From Minwuia sp. (GTDB taxonomy: Bacteria > Pseudomonadota > Alphaproteobacteria > Minwuiales > Minwuiaceae), in NCBI GenBank assembly GCA_029210175.1, contig JARGPL010000042.1:1-63981 (forward strand): 63,981 nucleotides of DNA, in the 5' to 3' direction. Under the pieces are notes generated by a model. It was not told the DNA's origin. It did no database searches and saw nothing but the letters and a program-made list of their open reading frames with translations. Position 1 is the stretch's first letter. Each line of letters begins with the position of its first letter. A program made the position numbers and the translations under genes. Below are positions 1-7,745 of this stretch, piece by piece.

Positions 1-54
1 ACAGATCGACCGCTTCTCTTCATCCGTCCAGAGTCGCCTCGTTCGACGCGCCAT
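1..54 (-). CDS. IS66-type transposase OrfA, N-terminal 18 codons (partial)
   Basis: The reading frame entering the left edge translates as MARRTRRLWTDEEKRSIC. The RR-x-W-T-x-E-E-K-R-x-I pattern is typical of the helix-turn-helix start of IS66-type OrfA/TnpA proteins and related IS3-type OrfA proteins. I chose the ATG at 54 because GGGG lies 6 nt upstream; an in-frame ATG at 66 would add MGQR but overlaps the inverted repeat at 65-94 and has no visible ribosome binding site. The gene is cut by the window edge, so nothing can be said about integrity. Confidence 0.65.
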   Translation of the reverse strand, partial: MARRTRRLWTDEEKRSIC

Positions 55-64
55 TCGCTGCCCC

Positions 65-94
65 ATAGTGTCCGCTATCCTAAGCGGACACTAT
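65..94. repeat. Perfect 12-bp inverted repeat upstream of the transposase start
   Basis: ATAGTGTCCGCT (65-76) and AGCGGACACTAT (83-94) are exact reverse complements separated by 6 nt. The structure lies inside the IS66 end, between its terminus and the OrfA start, and covers the alternative ATG at 66. There is no T-tract, so it is unlikely to be an intrinsic terminator. It could be an operator or an RNA hairpin limiting transposase expression, for example by blocking read-in transcription. Its function is inferred; the symmetry is directly visible. Confidence 0.6.
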
Positions 95-104
95 CAATCA
101 CACT

Positions 105-176
105 CTACGCGCGGCAGAGCAGCGACACCGGACGCTTACGAACGATCTCGGCGGCGAGCTGGTCAATGGTCGGCAT
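105..176 (-). pseudogene. 5' stub of a gene interrupted by the IS66 element
   Basis: A well-formed start is present: GGGAGG at 186-191 is followed 9 nt later by ATG (176), encoding MPTIDQLAAEIV. The thirteenth codon is split by the IS66 terminus at 139/140, and translation then continues into the element as RKRPVSLLCRA and stops at 105. The original gene lay on the same strand and downstream of the class III aminotransferase, so it was probably the next gene of that operon. Twelve residues are too few to name the product. The remainder should lie beyond the far end of the insertion sequence, outside this window. Confidence 0.6.
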
Positions 177-345
177 GGGTCTTCACCTCCCGGGCTGTGT
201 TGCGTGCCGAGACACAGCATTGCCTGAGGCGTGAATTGCGTTACGGGTTTTTTACCGCGTCATTGAACAGGAAGAAGGCCGCCCCCCGGGGATCGACCTT
301 TTCCAGACTCTGTTCCTGAATGGCGATCAGGCGCTGAAGCCTGGA
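177..345 (-). other. Spacer after the aminotransferase, with an open in-frame tail
   Basis: No complete gene is visible here. The segment carries the ribosome binding site of the interrupted gene (186-191). Directly after the aminotransferase stop (346-348) the same frame stays open for 34 codons to a TAA at 241-243, reading SRLQRLIAIQEQSLEKV and then DPRGAAFFLFNDAVKNP. Codon choice in this tail looks like the neighbouring genes, and it has no start codon of its own. It may be chance, or the remnant of another coding sequence. No terminator was found. Confidence 0.35.
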
Positions 346-1737
346 TCAGGCGGCTGCGCGCAGCCCTTCCTTCTCGACCCAGAGCATGGTTTCGTCGAGC
401 GCCTTCTCGAAGCGATCGAACATCATCTCGATCTCTTCCGCCGTGATGATCAGCGGCGGGCAGAAGCCCAGCGCATCGCCCATCGCGCGGGTGATCAGAC
501 CCTGTTCCTGCGCCTGTCCCATGCAATAGGCACCCACCATCTGCTTCGGATTGAAAGGCTTGCCGGTGGACTTGTCGGCCACCAGTTCGATGGCACCGAC
601 CAGGCCGACACCGCGCGTGTTACCCACCAGCGGATGGTCGGCGAAGGCGTGCAGGCGTTTCTGCATCACCGGCGCGATTTCCTGCACGTGGGCCAGGATG
701 TTGCGCTCCTCCATCAACTCCATGGTGCGCAGCGCGACGGCGGCGGCCACCGGATGGGCGGAATAGGTGAAGCCGTGGGCGAAGACACCCACCTTCTTCG
801 ACTGGTCGACCATCGCATCAAAGATGCGGTCATTGACCATGACGCCGGAAATCGGCTGATAGGCGCTGGAAAGCTGCTTCGCGACCGACATGGAATCCGG
901 TTCGATGTCGAAGGTATCGCAGCCCCACATGTTGCCCGTCCGGCCAAAACCGCAGATGACCTCATCAGCGATCATCATGACATCATACTTGCGCAGCACT
1001 TCCTGGATCTTGGGGAAGTAACCGGCGGGCGGCACCAGCACACCACCGGCCCCGCAGACGGGTTCGGCGATGAAGGCGGCGACCGTTTCCGGTCCCTCCT
1101 GAATGATGCGCTCTTCCAGTTCCTGCGCCAGACGGGTGGAATATTCTTCTTCCGTCTCGCCCGGATGCATGCCGCGATAGGGGAACGCCATCGACACATG
1201 GCCGATGCCTGCGATGGGCAGGTCGAATTCGGCGTGGTTGGCGGGCAGGCCGGTCAGCGACGCGGCAGCCACGGTGACACCGTGATAGCCCTTTTCGCGC
1301 GCCAGGATCTTCTTCTTCTCCGGACGACCCAGGGCGTTGTTGACGTACCACTGCAGCTTGACCTGACAGTCATTCGCTTCGGAGCCCGAATTGGCGAAGA
1401 ACACCTTCGACATGGACTTCGGCGCGATCTCGATCAGCTTTTCGGCCAGCTCGATGGAGGGCATGGAGCTCTTGTGGCCGAACTGGTGATAAAACGGCAG
1501 CTTGCGCATCTGCTCGACGGCGGCGTCAATCAGCTCTTCCTCGCCAAAGCCGAAGGACGCGCACCAGAGGCCGGCCATGCCTTCGATGTATTCCTTGCCC
1601 TCATCGTCCCAGACGCGGACGCCCTTGCCCTTTTCGATGATCAGCGGCCCCTTGGTCCGGTGCACATCCAGGTTCGTGTAGGGATGGATCAGGTTACGAA
1701 TGTCCCGGGCTGCCGGGGAATTGCCGATATCGTTCAT
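346..1737 (-). CDS. Class III (omega) aminotransferase, PLP-dependent
   Basis: Class III aminotransferases move an amino group between an omega-amino acid or amine and an oxo acid such as pyruvate, using pyridoxal phosphate in the cytoplasm. The 463-residue protein has the family hallmarks: NSGSEAND near residue 118 for cofactor phosphate binding, the D-E-V-I-C-G-F-G-R-T-G segment, and the Schiff-base lysine in SVAKQLSS near residue 286. The ATG at 1737 is preferred over the one at 1758 because GGAGGA lies just upstream of it. It is transcribed away from the GMC dehydrogenase and was probably followed by the gene now broken by IS66. The substrate cannot be told from sequence; beta-alanine, GABA, putrescine or taurine-type substrates are all possible. 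Confidence 0.9.
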   Translation of the reverse strand: MNDIGNSPAARDIRNLIHPYTNLDVHRTKGPLIIEKGKGVRVWDDEGKEYIEGMAGLWCASFGFGEEELIDAAVEQMRKLPFYHQFGHKSSMPSIELAEKLIEIAPKSMSKVFFANSGSEANDCQVKLQWYVNNALGRPEKKKILAREKGYHGVTVAAASLTGLPANHAEFDLPIAGIGHVSMAFPYRGMHPGETEEEYSTRLAQELEERIIQEGPETVAAFIAEPVCGAGGVLVPPAGYFPKIQEVLRKYDVMMIADEVICGFGRTGNMWGCDTFDIEPDSMSVAKQLSSAYQPISGVMVNDRIFDAMVDQSKKVGVFAHGFTYSAHPVAAAVALRTMELMEERNILAHVQEIAPVMQKRLHAFADHPLVGNTRGVGLVGAIELVADKSTGKPFNPKQMVGAYCMGQAQEQGLITRAMGDALGFCPPLIITAEEIEMMFDRFEKALDETMLWVEKEGLRAAA

Positions 1738-1939
1738 GGATGTCCTCCACTGGCGCACCCGGACACTGCTCGCGGGGCCTCTACGGAATAGGGGCTTATA
1801 CGCCGCTTCCCTGTCCGGTTGCGAGAGAATTCCGGGTCCCGGCGCGGCGGGAAGGGAGTTGGTACAGTTTCATCCAAGCGCAGCAGCCCCGCCAACAGCT
1901 AGGTTCATGGCTGAACACGGGCCTGAGGGAGAGCAGCAG

Positions 1940-3553
1940 ATGGGTGAAACCGCCGAAGTCCTGATCATAGGTGCCGGGGCCTCCGGGGCCGTGGCCGCCA
2001 AGCACCTGTCGGAAGCCGGTGTGCGGGTGGTCTGCCTGGAACAGGGGCGCGCCGTCACCTCCGACGAATTCTATGGCGACAAGCCGGAATGGGAACTGAT
2101 GTCGCAGCGGCTGTGGCATCCGAACCCGAACGTGCGTGGGCTGGCGACCGACTATCCCATCGACACCTCCGAATCGGATGTGAACCCGCTGATGTTTGCC
2201 GGTGTCGGTGGCTCGACCCTGATCTATGCCGCCCACTGGCAGCGCTTCATGCCGTCGGATCTCCGCGTGCGGACGCTGGACGGGGTCGCCGATGACTGGC
2301 CCTTCACCTATCAGGATCTGGAACCGTTCTACGATTTCATGGATGAGGAAATGGGCGTGTCCGGCCTGGCCGGGGACCCGGCCTATCCGCCAATGACGCC
2401 ACCGCCGCTGCCGCCCATGCCCATCGGCACGATCGGACGGCTGGCCGCGAAAGGCATGAACGACCTTGGCTGGCACTGGTGGCCCGCACCGCAGGCCATC
2501 CCGTCCCGCGCCTATCGCGGTCGCAGTCAGTGCGTCCGTCGCGGCACCTGCATGCAGGGCTGTCCCGAACAGGCCAAGGCATCCACCGATCTGACCCACT
2601 GGCCGGACGCCATCGCCAATGGCGCGCAGTTGATCACCGGTGCCCGGGTGCGGGAAATCACGGTCAACGCTGCCGGGCTGGCCACCGGGGCGATCTGGAT
2701 CGACCGGGACGGCGTGGAGCATCATCAGAAGGCGGAGAAGGTGATCGTCTGCGCCAATGGCGTTGGCACCCCGCGCCTGCTGATGCTTTCGGGCGGTGAT
2801 CGGTTCGCCAACGGGCTGGGCAATTCGTCCGGACTGGTCGGGCGCAATCTGATGATGCACCCCTATGCCGCGACGGTCGGATACTTCGATGAACCGCTGG
2901 ACAGCTGGCTTGGCCCGGCCGGGCAGGCGATCCATTCCATGCAGTTCTATGAAACCGACAAGTCGCGCGGTTTCGTGCGCGGCGCCAAGTGGAACGCCAT
3001 GCCGACCGGCGGGCCACTGGGCATGCGATCCGCCTATGGCGGCGCACCGCTGGAAGAGGCCTGGGGGGAGAACCTGCGCCGCTCCACGCAGAAGCGCTTC
3101 GGTCATTCGTTCGAGTGGGGGATCATCGCGGAGGATCTGCCGGACCCGGACAACCGCGTCGTCCTTGACGACACGCTGACCGACAGTGACGGCATCCCCA
3201 GCCCGAAGATCATCTACCGCAATTCCGAGAATACCGAGAAGCTGATCGCCTTCCATCTGGACCGCCAGAAGGAAGCCATGGAAGCCTGCGGTGCCAGCAG
3301 CATCTCCACCACCACCCTGATGCGCGACTGCGGCTGGCATCTGATGGGCACCTGCAGGATGGGCAATGACCCGGAGACTTCCGTGCTGGACCAGTGGGGC
3401 ACCAGCCATGACGTGGCGAACCTGCATGTGCTGGACGGCAGCACCTTCGTCACCTCATCGGGGTTCAACCCCACCGCCACGATCTGCGCCATCGCCCTGC
3501 GATCGGTGCTGCACATGATCGAGACCCGGGCCGAGCAGAGGACCGCATCATGA
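1940..3553 (+). CDS. GMC-family FAD-dependent dehydrogenase, catalytic subunit
   Basis: This 537-residue flavoprotein oxidises an alcohol or sugar and passes electrons to a carrier rather than necessarily to oxygen. The N-terminal EVLIIGAGASGAVAAKHL is the FAD dinucleotide-binding loop, VGGSTLIYAA follows the GMC pattern, and the C-terminal GWHLMGTCRMG carries the catalytic histidine. A cysteine cluster, CVRRGTCMQGC, near residues 197-207 recalls the Fe-S-type cysteines of membrane-linked FAD sugar dehydrogenases. The start at 1940 is chosen because GAGGGAG precedes it; an in-frame ATG at 1907 is less well placed. Its last bases overlap the next gene by 4 nt, the usual two-subunit arrangement. 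No cytochrome subunit gene follows. Confidence 0.88.
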   Translation: MGETAEVLIIGAGASGAVAAKHLSEAGVRVVCLEQGRAVTSDEFYGDKPEWELMSQRLWHPNPNVRGLATDYPIDTSESDVNPLMFAGVGGSTLIYAAHWQRFMPSDLRVRTLDGVADDWPFTYQDLEPFYDFMDEEMGVSGLAGDPAYPPMTPPPLPPMPIGTIGRLAAKGMNDLGWHWWPAPQAIPSRAYRGRSQCVRRGTCMQGCPEQAKASTDLTHWPDAIANGAQLITGARVREITVNAAGLATGAIWIDRDGVEHHQKAEKVIVCANGVGTPRLLMLSGGDRFANGLGNSSGLVGRNLMMHPYAATVGYFDEPLDSWLGPAGQAIHSMQFYETDKSRGFVRGAKWNAMPTGGPLGMRSAYGGAPLEEAWGENLRRSTQKRFGHSFEWGIIAEDLPDPDNRVVLDDTLTDSDGIPSPKIIYRNSENTEKLIAFHLDRQKEAMEACGASSISTTTLMRDCGWHLMGTCRMGNDPETSVLDQWGTSHDVANLHVLDGSTFVTSSGFNPTATICAIALRSVLHMIETRAEQRTAS

Positions 3554-3978
3554 ACACCCTGACCGACAACCAGCGCCAGACCCTTGGCCGCATCGGCGAC
3601 AGCCTGATCCCGGCGGCCCTGGGCATGCCGTCCTTCACCGGTGCCGAGGCACAGGGCGAGATGGTCGATCATGTTCTGGCCCTGCGCCCGGAACTGCTGA
3701 ACGACCTGCGACGTGCGCTGGACGGCGTCGCTGCGGACGAGGACGCCGCCAGCGCCACGGAGCGGCTGAACCGTGAGGATCCGGAGGCCCTGGGCGCGAT
3801 CGGCCTGGTCGCATCATCGGCCTATTACCTGATGCCCGGCGTGCGGGCGATCATGGGGTACAAGGGCCAGGAACATCGCCCCGCCAGCGCGGATGAGGAA
3901 CATGACTACCTGCGCGACAACCTGCTGCAGGCGGTCGTCGACCGGGGACCGATCTATCGCGATCCAGGCGTGGAGTGA
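3550..3978 (+). CDS. Small subunit of the GMC dehydrogenase (gluconate 2-dehydrogenase subunit 3-like)
   Basis: The 142-residue protein begins LTDNQRQTLGRIGDSLIPAALGMPS, the pattern of small partner proteins of GMC/gluconate-type dehydrogenases, where the small subunit helps fold or export the flavoprotein. The ATGA overlap with the upstream gene means translational coupling, as expected for a stoichiometric partner. No twin-arginine signal is visible, unlike many periplasmic relatives, so a cytoplasmic or cytoplasmic-face complex is possible. The name rests on context plus weak similarity. Confidence 0.68.
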   Translation: MNTLTDNQRQTLGRIGDSLIPAALGMPSFTGAEAQGEMVDHVLALRPELLNDLRRALDGVAADEDAASATERLNREDPEALGAIGLVASSAYYLMPGVRAIMGYKGQEHRPASADEEHDYLRDNLLQAVVDRGPIYRDPGVE

Positions 3979-4022
3979 TCGCTGACCCCGGCCCGGGTCT
4001 TGATCCGAAAAGAATCCCGAAC

Positions 4023-4036
4023 TTGATCCTGATCAA
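4023..4036. promoter_or_regulatory. FNR/FixK/ANR-type binding site
   Basis: TTGATCCTGATCAA is an exact match to the TTGAT-N4-ATCAA consensus bound by CRP/FNR-family oxygen-responsive regulators, with 6-bp perfect arms around CT. It sits 62 nt upstream of the universal stress protein start, a reasonable place for activation of a promoter starting between the two. Universal stress proteins are known targets of such regulators in other proteobacteria. Which regulator binds here cannot be known from the window. Confidence 0.7.
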
Positions 4037-4098
4037 GGCTGACCCCGCGTCACCGCGCGATCCTGCTGTCTGGAAATGACCCAGCGGGAGCAAGCGCC

Positions 4099-4941
4099 AT
4101 GTCGTACTGCAACATCCTCACCGTCGTTGATGAAGTCGGAAAGCCCGAGCAGACAATCGGAGCCGCCGTCACCATCGCAGAAGCCCACCAGGCCCATCTG
4201 GCCGGGCTGCATGTGGCCGCCGATCCGGTCATGCAGCTGTATGTCGATGGTCCCATGTCGCAGGACGTGCTGAATTCCCTGCGCCAGCAGGCGGTCCAGT
4301 CCGTTGAACGGGCGCAGAAGATGTTCGACCGGGTGATCGACCGAACCGGCCTGTCGAATGACTTCCGCAGTCAGATCGCCGCCACCGCAGCCATAGATGA
4401 CGTCATCGCCATGCATGCCCGCCACGCCGACCTGGTGGTGCTGACCCAGTCGGAACCGGACAAGGAACGCATGGCCGGCAACGCCATGCCGGAAGAAGTC
4501 ATTCTGATGAGTGGCCGTCCCGTGCTGGTGGTCCCCTATATCGGCATCAGCCACGCCTTCGGTCGCCACATCATGGTGGGCTGGGATGGCAGCCGGGAGT
4601 CCGCGCGCGCCATGAACGATGCCATGCCGTTCCTCACCCAGGCCGACAAGGTGACCGTGATCTCGGTCAATCCGAAGAAGGGTGTCCGGGGCACCGGTGA
4701 ACTGCCCGGTGCGGACATTGCGCACCATCTGGCGCGCCACGATGTGAACGTCGAGGTGCTGCGCGAGACATCCCACGACCTCAGTCCCGACCAGGTCATC
4801 CTGTCCCGCGCGGCGGAACTGGACATCGACATGCTGGTCCTCGGCGCCTACGGCACCCCGCGCCTGCAGGAACGCCTGTTCGGTGGCGTCACCCGCAGCC
4901 TGCTGCACGAAATGACGGTGCCGACCCTGTTCTCGCACTGA
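4099..4941 (+). CDS. Universal stress protein, tandem Usp domains
   Basis: The 280-residue cytoplasmic protein contains two Usp folds in series. The second, starting near residue 155 with HIMVGWDGSRESARAMNDAMPFL, is the clearer, and the end carries the G-x2-G-x9-G[ST]-like segment LVLGAYGTPRLQERLFGGVTRSLL. Such tandem proteins bind ATP or remain nucleotide-free and support survival in low oxygen or starvation. GGGAG lies 8 nt before the ATG. It is a single-gene unit, and the FNR-type box upstream points to oxygen-dependent control. Confidence 0.88.
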   Translation: MSYCNILTVVDEVGKPEQTIGAAVTIAEAHQAHLAGLHVAADPVMQLYVDGPMSQDVLNSLRQQAVQSVERAQKMFDRVIDRTGLSNDFRSQIAATAAIDDVIAMHARHADLVVLTQSEPDKERMAGNAMPEEVILMSGRPVLVVPYIGISHAFGRHIMVGWDGSRESARAMNDAMPFLTQADKVTVISVNPKKGVRGTGELPGADIAHHLARHDVNVEVLRETSHDLSPDQVILSRAAELDIDMLVLGAYGTPRLQERLFGGVTRSLLHEMTVPTLFSH

Positions 4942-5025
4942 ACAGTCAACGTCGCATCGGAACCTGTACGTCCCCCCCGCATTGCTCTATTCGATTTGAA
5001 GGCAGCGAATGCGGGGGGCGGCGGT

Positions 5026-6030
5026 ATGGAGACGGAAAGACGGGCGGACGTGCCGGTTCTGATCGACGGGCTGCAGTACAGCAACTGGTCGGAGGCGATC
5101 TTCAGGCAGATGAATGCCGTGGGCCTCGCCGCCGTGCATGTCACCATCTGCTATCACGAAGACTTCCGCGAGACGGTGGAGAATGTCAGCGCCTGGAACC
5201 GCCGGTTCGAGGCCTGTCCCGATCTGATCATGCCCGGTCGCACCGCCGCCGATGTGCAGGCCGCGCGCGACAGCGGGCGCACCGCGATCATCTTCGGCTT
5301 CCAGAACCCGTCGCCGATCGAGGATGACATCGGGCTGGTGGAGGTCTGGCATCAGCTGGGTGCCCGCTTCATGCAGCTGTCCTACAACAACCAGAGCCTG
5401 CTCGCGACCGGCTGCTACGAGGCGGAAGATCCCGGCATCACCCGCATGGGACGGCAGGTGATTGCGGAGATGAACCGTGTCGGCATGGTTGTCGACATGA
5501 GCCATTCGGCAGAACGGTCGACCCTGGACGCCATCGAACTCTCCAGCCGTCCCATCGCCATCACCCATGCCAATCCGGCGTTCTGGCACGCCGCCCTGCG
5601 CAACAAGTCCGACGACGTGCTGCGCGCGCTCGGCGAAAGTGGCGGCATGCTGGGGTTCTCCCTCTATCCGCATCATCTGGCGGGCAAGTCCGACTGCCAG
5701 GTTGATGACTTCTGCGCCATGGTCGCCCGCACGGCGGACCTGATGGGGGTGGAGCGGATCGGCTTCGGCAGTGATCTCTGCCAGGACCAGCCGGATTCGG
5801 TGGTGGAGTGGATGCGCAACGGCACCTGGACACGGGCAAAGGACTTCGGCGAAGGCTCCGCCAGCGATGCCGGGTTCCCGCCGCAACCGGACTGGTTCGC
5901 CAACAGCCTGGGTTTCGCCAATATCGTGGACGGCCTGCGCAAGGTCGGGTTCTCCACTGATGATGTGGCACGGATCGCGGGCGGCAACTGGCTGGACTTC
6001 TTCGAACGCTCCTTCGGGCCCGCCACATGA
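5026..6030 (+). CDS. M19 (membrane dipeptidase-like) protein with altered zinc motif
   Basis: M19 enzymes are di-zinc hydrolases of dipeptides and related amides. This 334-residue protein keeps the later parts of the family: VVDMSHS, ITHANP, NKSDDVLRALGESGGMLGF and IGFGSD. The first motif, normally DGHND with two zinc ligands, reads DGLQY, so the HxD ligands are absent. I recall the same IDGL-type change in the M19 paralogue encoded beside dimethylglycine demethylase genes in pseudomonads. The ATG at 5026 is preferred over a TTG at 4996 because a G-rich ribosome binding site precedes it. The stop overlaps the next start (ATGA). Confidence 0.8.
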   Translation: METERRADVPVLIDGLQYSNWSEAIFRQMNAVGLAAVHVTICYHEDFRETVENVSAWNRRFEACPDLIMPGRTAADVQAARDSGRTAIIFGFQNPSPIEDDIGLVEVWHQLGARFMQLSYNNQSLLATGCYEAEDPGITRMGRQVIAEMNRVGMVVDMSHSAERSTLDAIELSSRPIAITHANPAFWHAALRNKSDDVLRALGESGGMLGFSLYPHHLAGKSDCQVDDFCAMVARTADLMGVERIGFGSDLCQDQPDSVVEWMRNGTWTRAKDFGEGSASDAGFPPQPDWFANSLGFANIVDGLRKVGFSTDDVARIAGGNWLDFFERSFGPAT

Positions 6031-7742
6031 ACAGCCAAACCGGCAAGGTCGCCCGGCCTGACATCGCGCTGCGCCCAGCCGATGAGGTCATGCGGCTGGA
6101 TCGGATGGGGGCGTCCTTCCCCACACGATTGAGTTTCATGCGCAGCCTGCTGCGTCGGATGCACAGCGAGAACTGGCGCTTTGCGCGTACGCTGGTTGAC
6201 CTGGACGCACAGGGTTTCGGCACGGTGGTGCTGACAGCGCACACGCCGAAACGGGCCTATTCGCTGGTCGTCTTCTCCCACGACCTGCCGCCGGAGATGC
6301 GCACCGACCGGGTGATCGCCGAAGCCTGGGACGCAACCTTCAGCCTGTTTGACGGCATTCCGACGGCAGCCGATATCGCCCGCCTGGCAGCGAACACACC
6401 GAAGCAGGAGGCCGGACGTTTCACCCCGTCGGAACTGGCGTTGGGCCGCGCCAATCGAAGCCTGCGGCTGTTCGCGCATGTCACGGAGCGGTTGGCCGCC
6501 GGAAAGCAACCGGATGCGGCAACCGTGGCCGATGTCGGCTATCTGATGCGCACCACGGCTGTCTATGGCAGCGGCAAGTTCGGGTGCGGCGACCGGGCCA
6601 TGATTGCTGACCGCGCGGAACTGCGGGGCGCGTTTCAGGTGGAGATGCTGGCCGTCTACCTGTTCCGCTGGTTCACCATCGACCTGATCGAACACCTGGC
6701 CCGCAGGCAGGGTGCGGCGAAGGCCACTCGTCTGTCCGGACCGCTGCGCCGCTATCTGGGTGTCGGCAACGCCACCGGTCTGGGCATGGCACCGTTTCTG
6801 GGCCGTCACCCGCAACTGGTCCATGCCTGGGTCACGGCGCGGGAGACGGCGTTGGCCCGTGTCAGGGCGCTGCCGGTGGCTACGACGGAGACAATCGCAG
6901 CCTTCAGGATGCATCTGCAGCGCGCCCGGCAGCATGCCCGGGAATGGCAGGTCGACGACCCGCTACAGACCCGGCGCATTGCCCGGCTGTCCGATGATCT
7001 GGCGGATCTGGAGGCCGAGGTGGCGCGGCACGGGCTGCGGGGTGACCGTCCGTGGGATGCCCTCTGGCAGCATGGCATGAAGCACCACGATACCGAGGCC
7101 CAGGAACTGCTGCTTTCGTTGCTTCTGGAGCCGCATGGTGCCCTCGTCGATGATCTGGCCGAGACCATGCACGTGACGGAGAAACTGACGCTGGATGCGG
7201 CCATGCCGCTGACCACCCTGCGTGCACTGATTGACCGGAGCCATGGCTGGGCACAGGCATTGCCGCTGGATGGCCCGCAAGCGGACGCGAGATTCTGGTA
7301 CTACTCGGAAGACAAGCTGGAGCCCCGGCTGGGACACCGGCATGCGGAACCGGGGGGCATGCTGGAGATGCCCCTGGCCTTTGCCCGCGACCTGCGCGCC
7401 CTGTGCCGCGACATCGATCTGGCGATCACCAGGGGGAGCGCGACCGGAATTACCGCGACATTCCTGATGACCCATCCGCAACATCGCCACACCGTGCGCC
7501 GGGTACAGAGCCTTGCCGGCCTGGACTATGCGGAAGTGCGCGACAATCTGGTGGCAGAGGGCGTGCGCCCTATAGATCTGCTCCGCTTCAAGCTGGCGTT
7601 TTTCGGTGCGTCGAAGTTCGATCCCAAGTCCGATCTCTGGACCCGGATCACCCTGTTTCAGGGGGCACCCCAGCCGGATGAACTGGCAGACGCAGATCCG
7701 GACGGCTGGACCTTTGCGGTGCGCCCCGCCAACGGGGCCTGA
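6027..7742 (+). CDS. Unrecognised 571-residue protein in the M19/Ldh operon
   Basis: I do not recognise this family. The protein looks soluble, with no signal peptide or membrane segment. It is rich in Arg, Ala and Leu and has a helical region around residues 280-330 (RLSDDLADLEAEVARHGL). Distinctive blocks are FMRSLLRRMHSENWRFARTL near the N terminus, TAVYGSGKFGCGDR near residue 175 and LRRYLGVGNATGLGMAPFLG near residue 235. It overlaps the M19 gene by 4 nt and is followed 3 nt later by the DUF3726-like gene, so all are very likely one transcript. A role in the same amino-acid-derivative pathway is inferred only from that. Confidence 0.8.
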   Translation: MNSQTGKVARPDIALRPADEVMRLDRMGASFPTRLSFMRSLLRRMHSENWRFARTLVDLDAQGFGTVVLTAHTPKRAYSLVVFSHDLPPEMRTDRVIAEAWDATFSLFDGIPTAADIARLAANTPKQEAGRFTPSELALGRANRSLRLFAHVTERLAAGKQPDAATVADVGYLMRTTAVYGSGKFGCGDRAMIADRAELRGAFQVEMLAVYLFRWFTIDLIEHLARRQGAAKATRLSGPLRRYLGVGNATGLGMAPFLGRHPQLVHAWVTARETALARVRALPVATTETIAAFRMHLQRARQHAREWQVDDPLQTRRIARLSDDLADLEAEVARHGLRGDRPWDALWQHGMKHHDTEAQELLLSLLLEPHGALVDDLAETMHVTEKLTLDAAMPLTTLRALIDRSHGWAQALPLDGPQADARFWYYSEDKLEPRLGHRHAEPGGMLEMPLAFARDLRALCRDIDLAITRGSATGITATFLMTHPQHRHTVRRVQSLAGLDYAEVRDNLVAEGVRPIDLLRFKLAFFGASKFDPKSDLWTRITLFQGAPQPDELADADPDGWTFAVRPANGA

Positions 7743-7745
7743 AAC

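Larger units (their letters stand above)
1..139 (-). mobile_element. IS66-family insertion sequence, one end only
   Basis: Read on the minus strand, the element starts at position 139 with GTAAGCGTCCGGTG, which matches the GTAAGCG-type terminal inverted repeat I associate with the IS66 family. About 85 nt inside this end lies the start of a transposase gene of the IS66 OrfA type, in the outward-to-inward order expected for that family. The element runs off the left edge of the window, so the other terminus and the 8-bp target duplication usual for IS66 elements cannot be checked. The flanking DNA (140-176) is the first 12 codons of another gene, so the boundary is sharply defined. Confidence 0.72.

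Noticed and set aside
634-1791. Long plus-strand open frame (385 codons) antisense to the first aminotransferase
   Set aside because: GC-rich genes leave the opposite strand open by chance; its translation is low-complexity and the real gene has clear family motifs.
1796-3427. 543-codon minus-strand frame opposite the GMC dehydrogenase
   Set aside because: Antisense shadow with no recognisable motif; the plus strand carries FAD and catalytic motifs.
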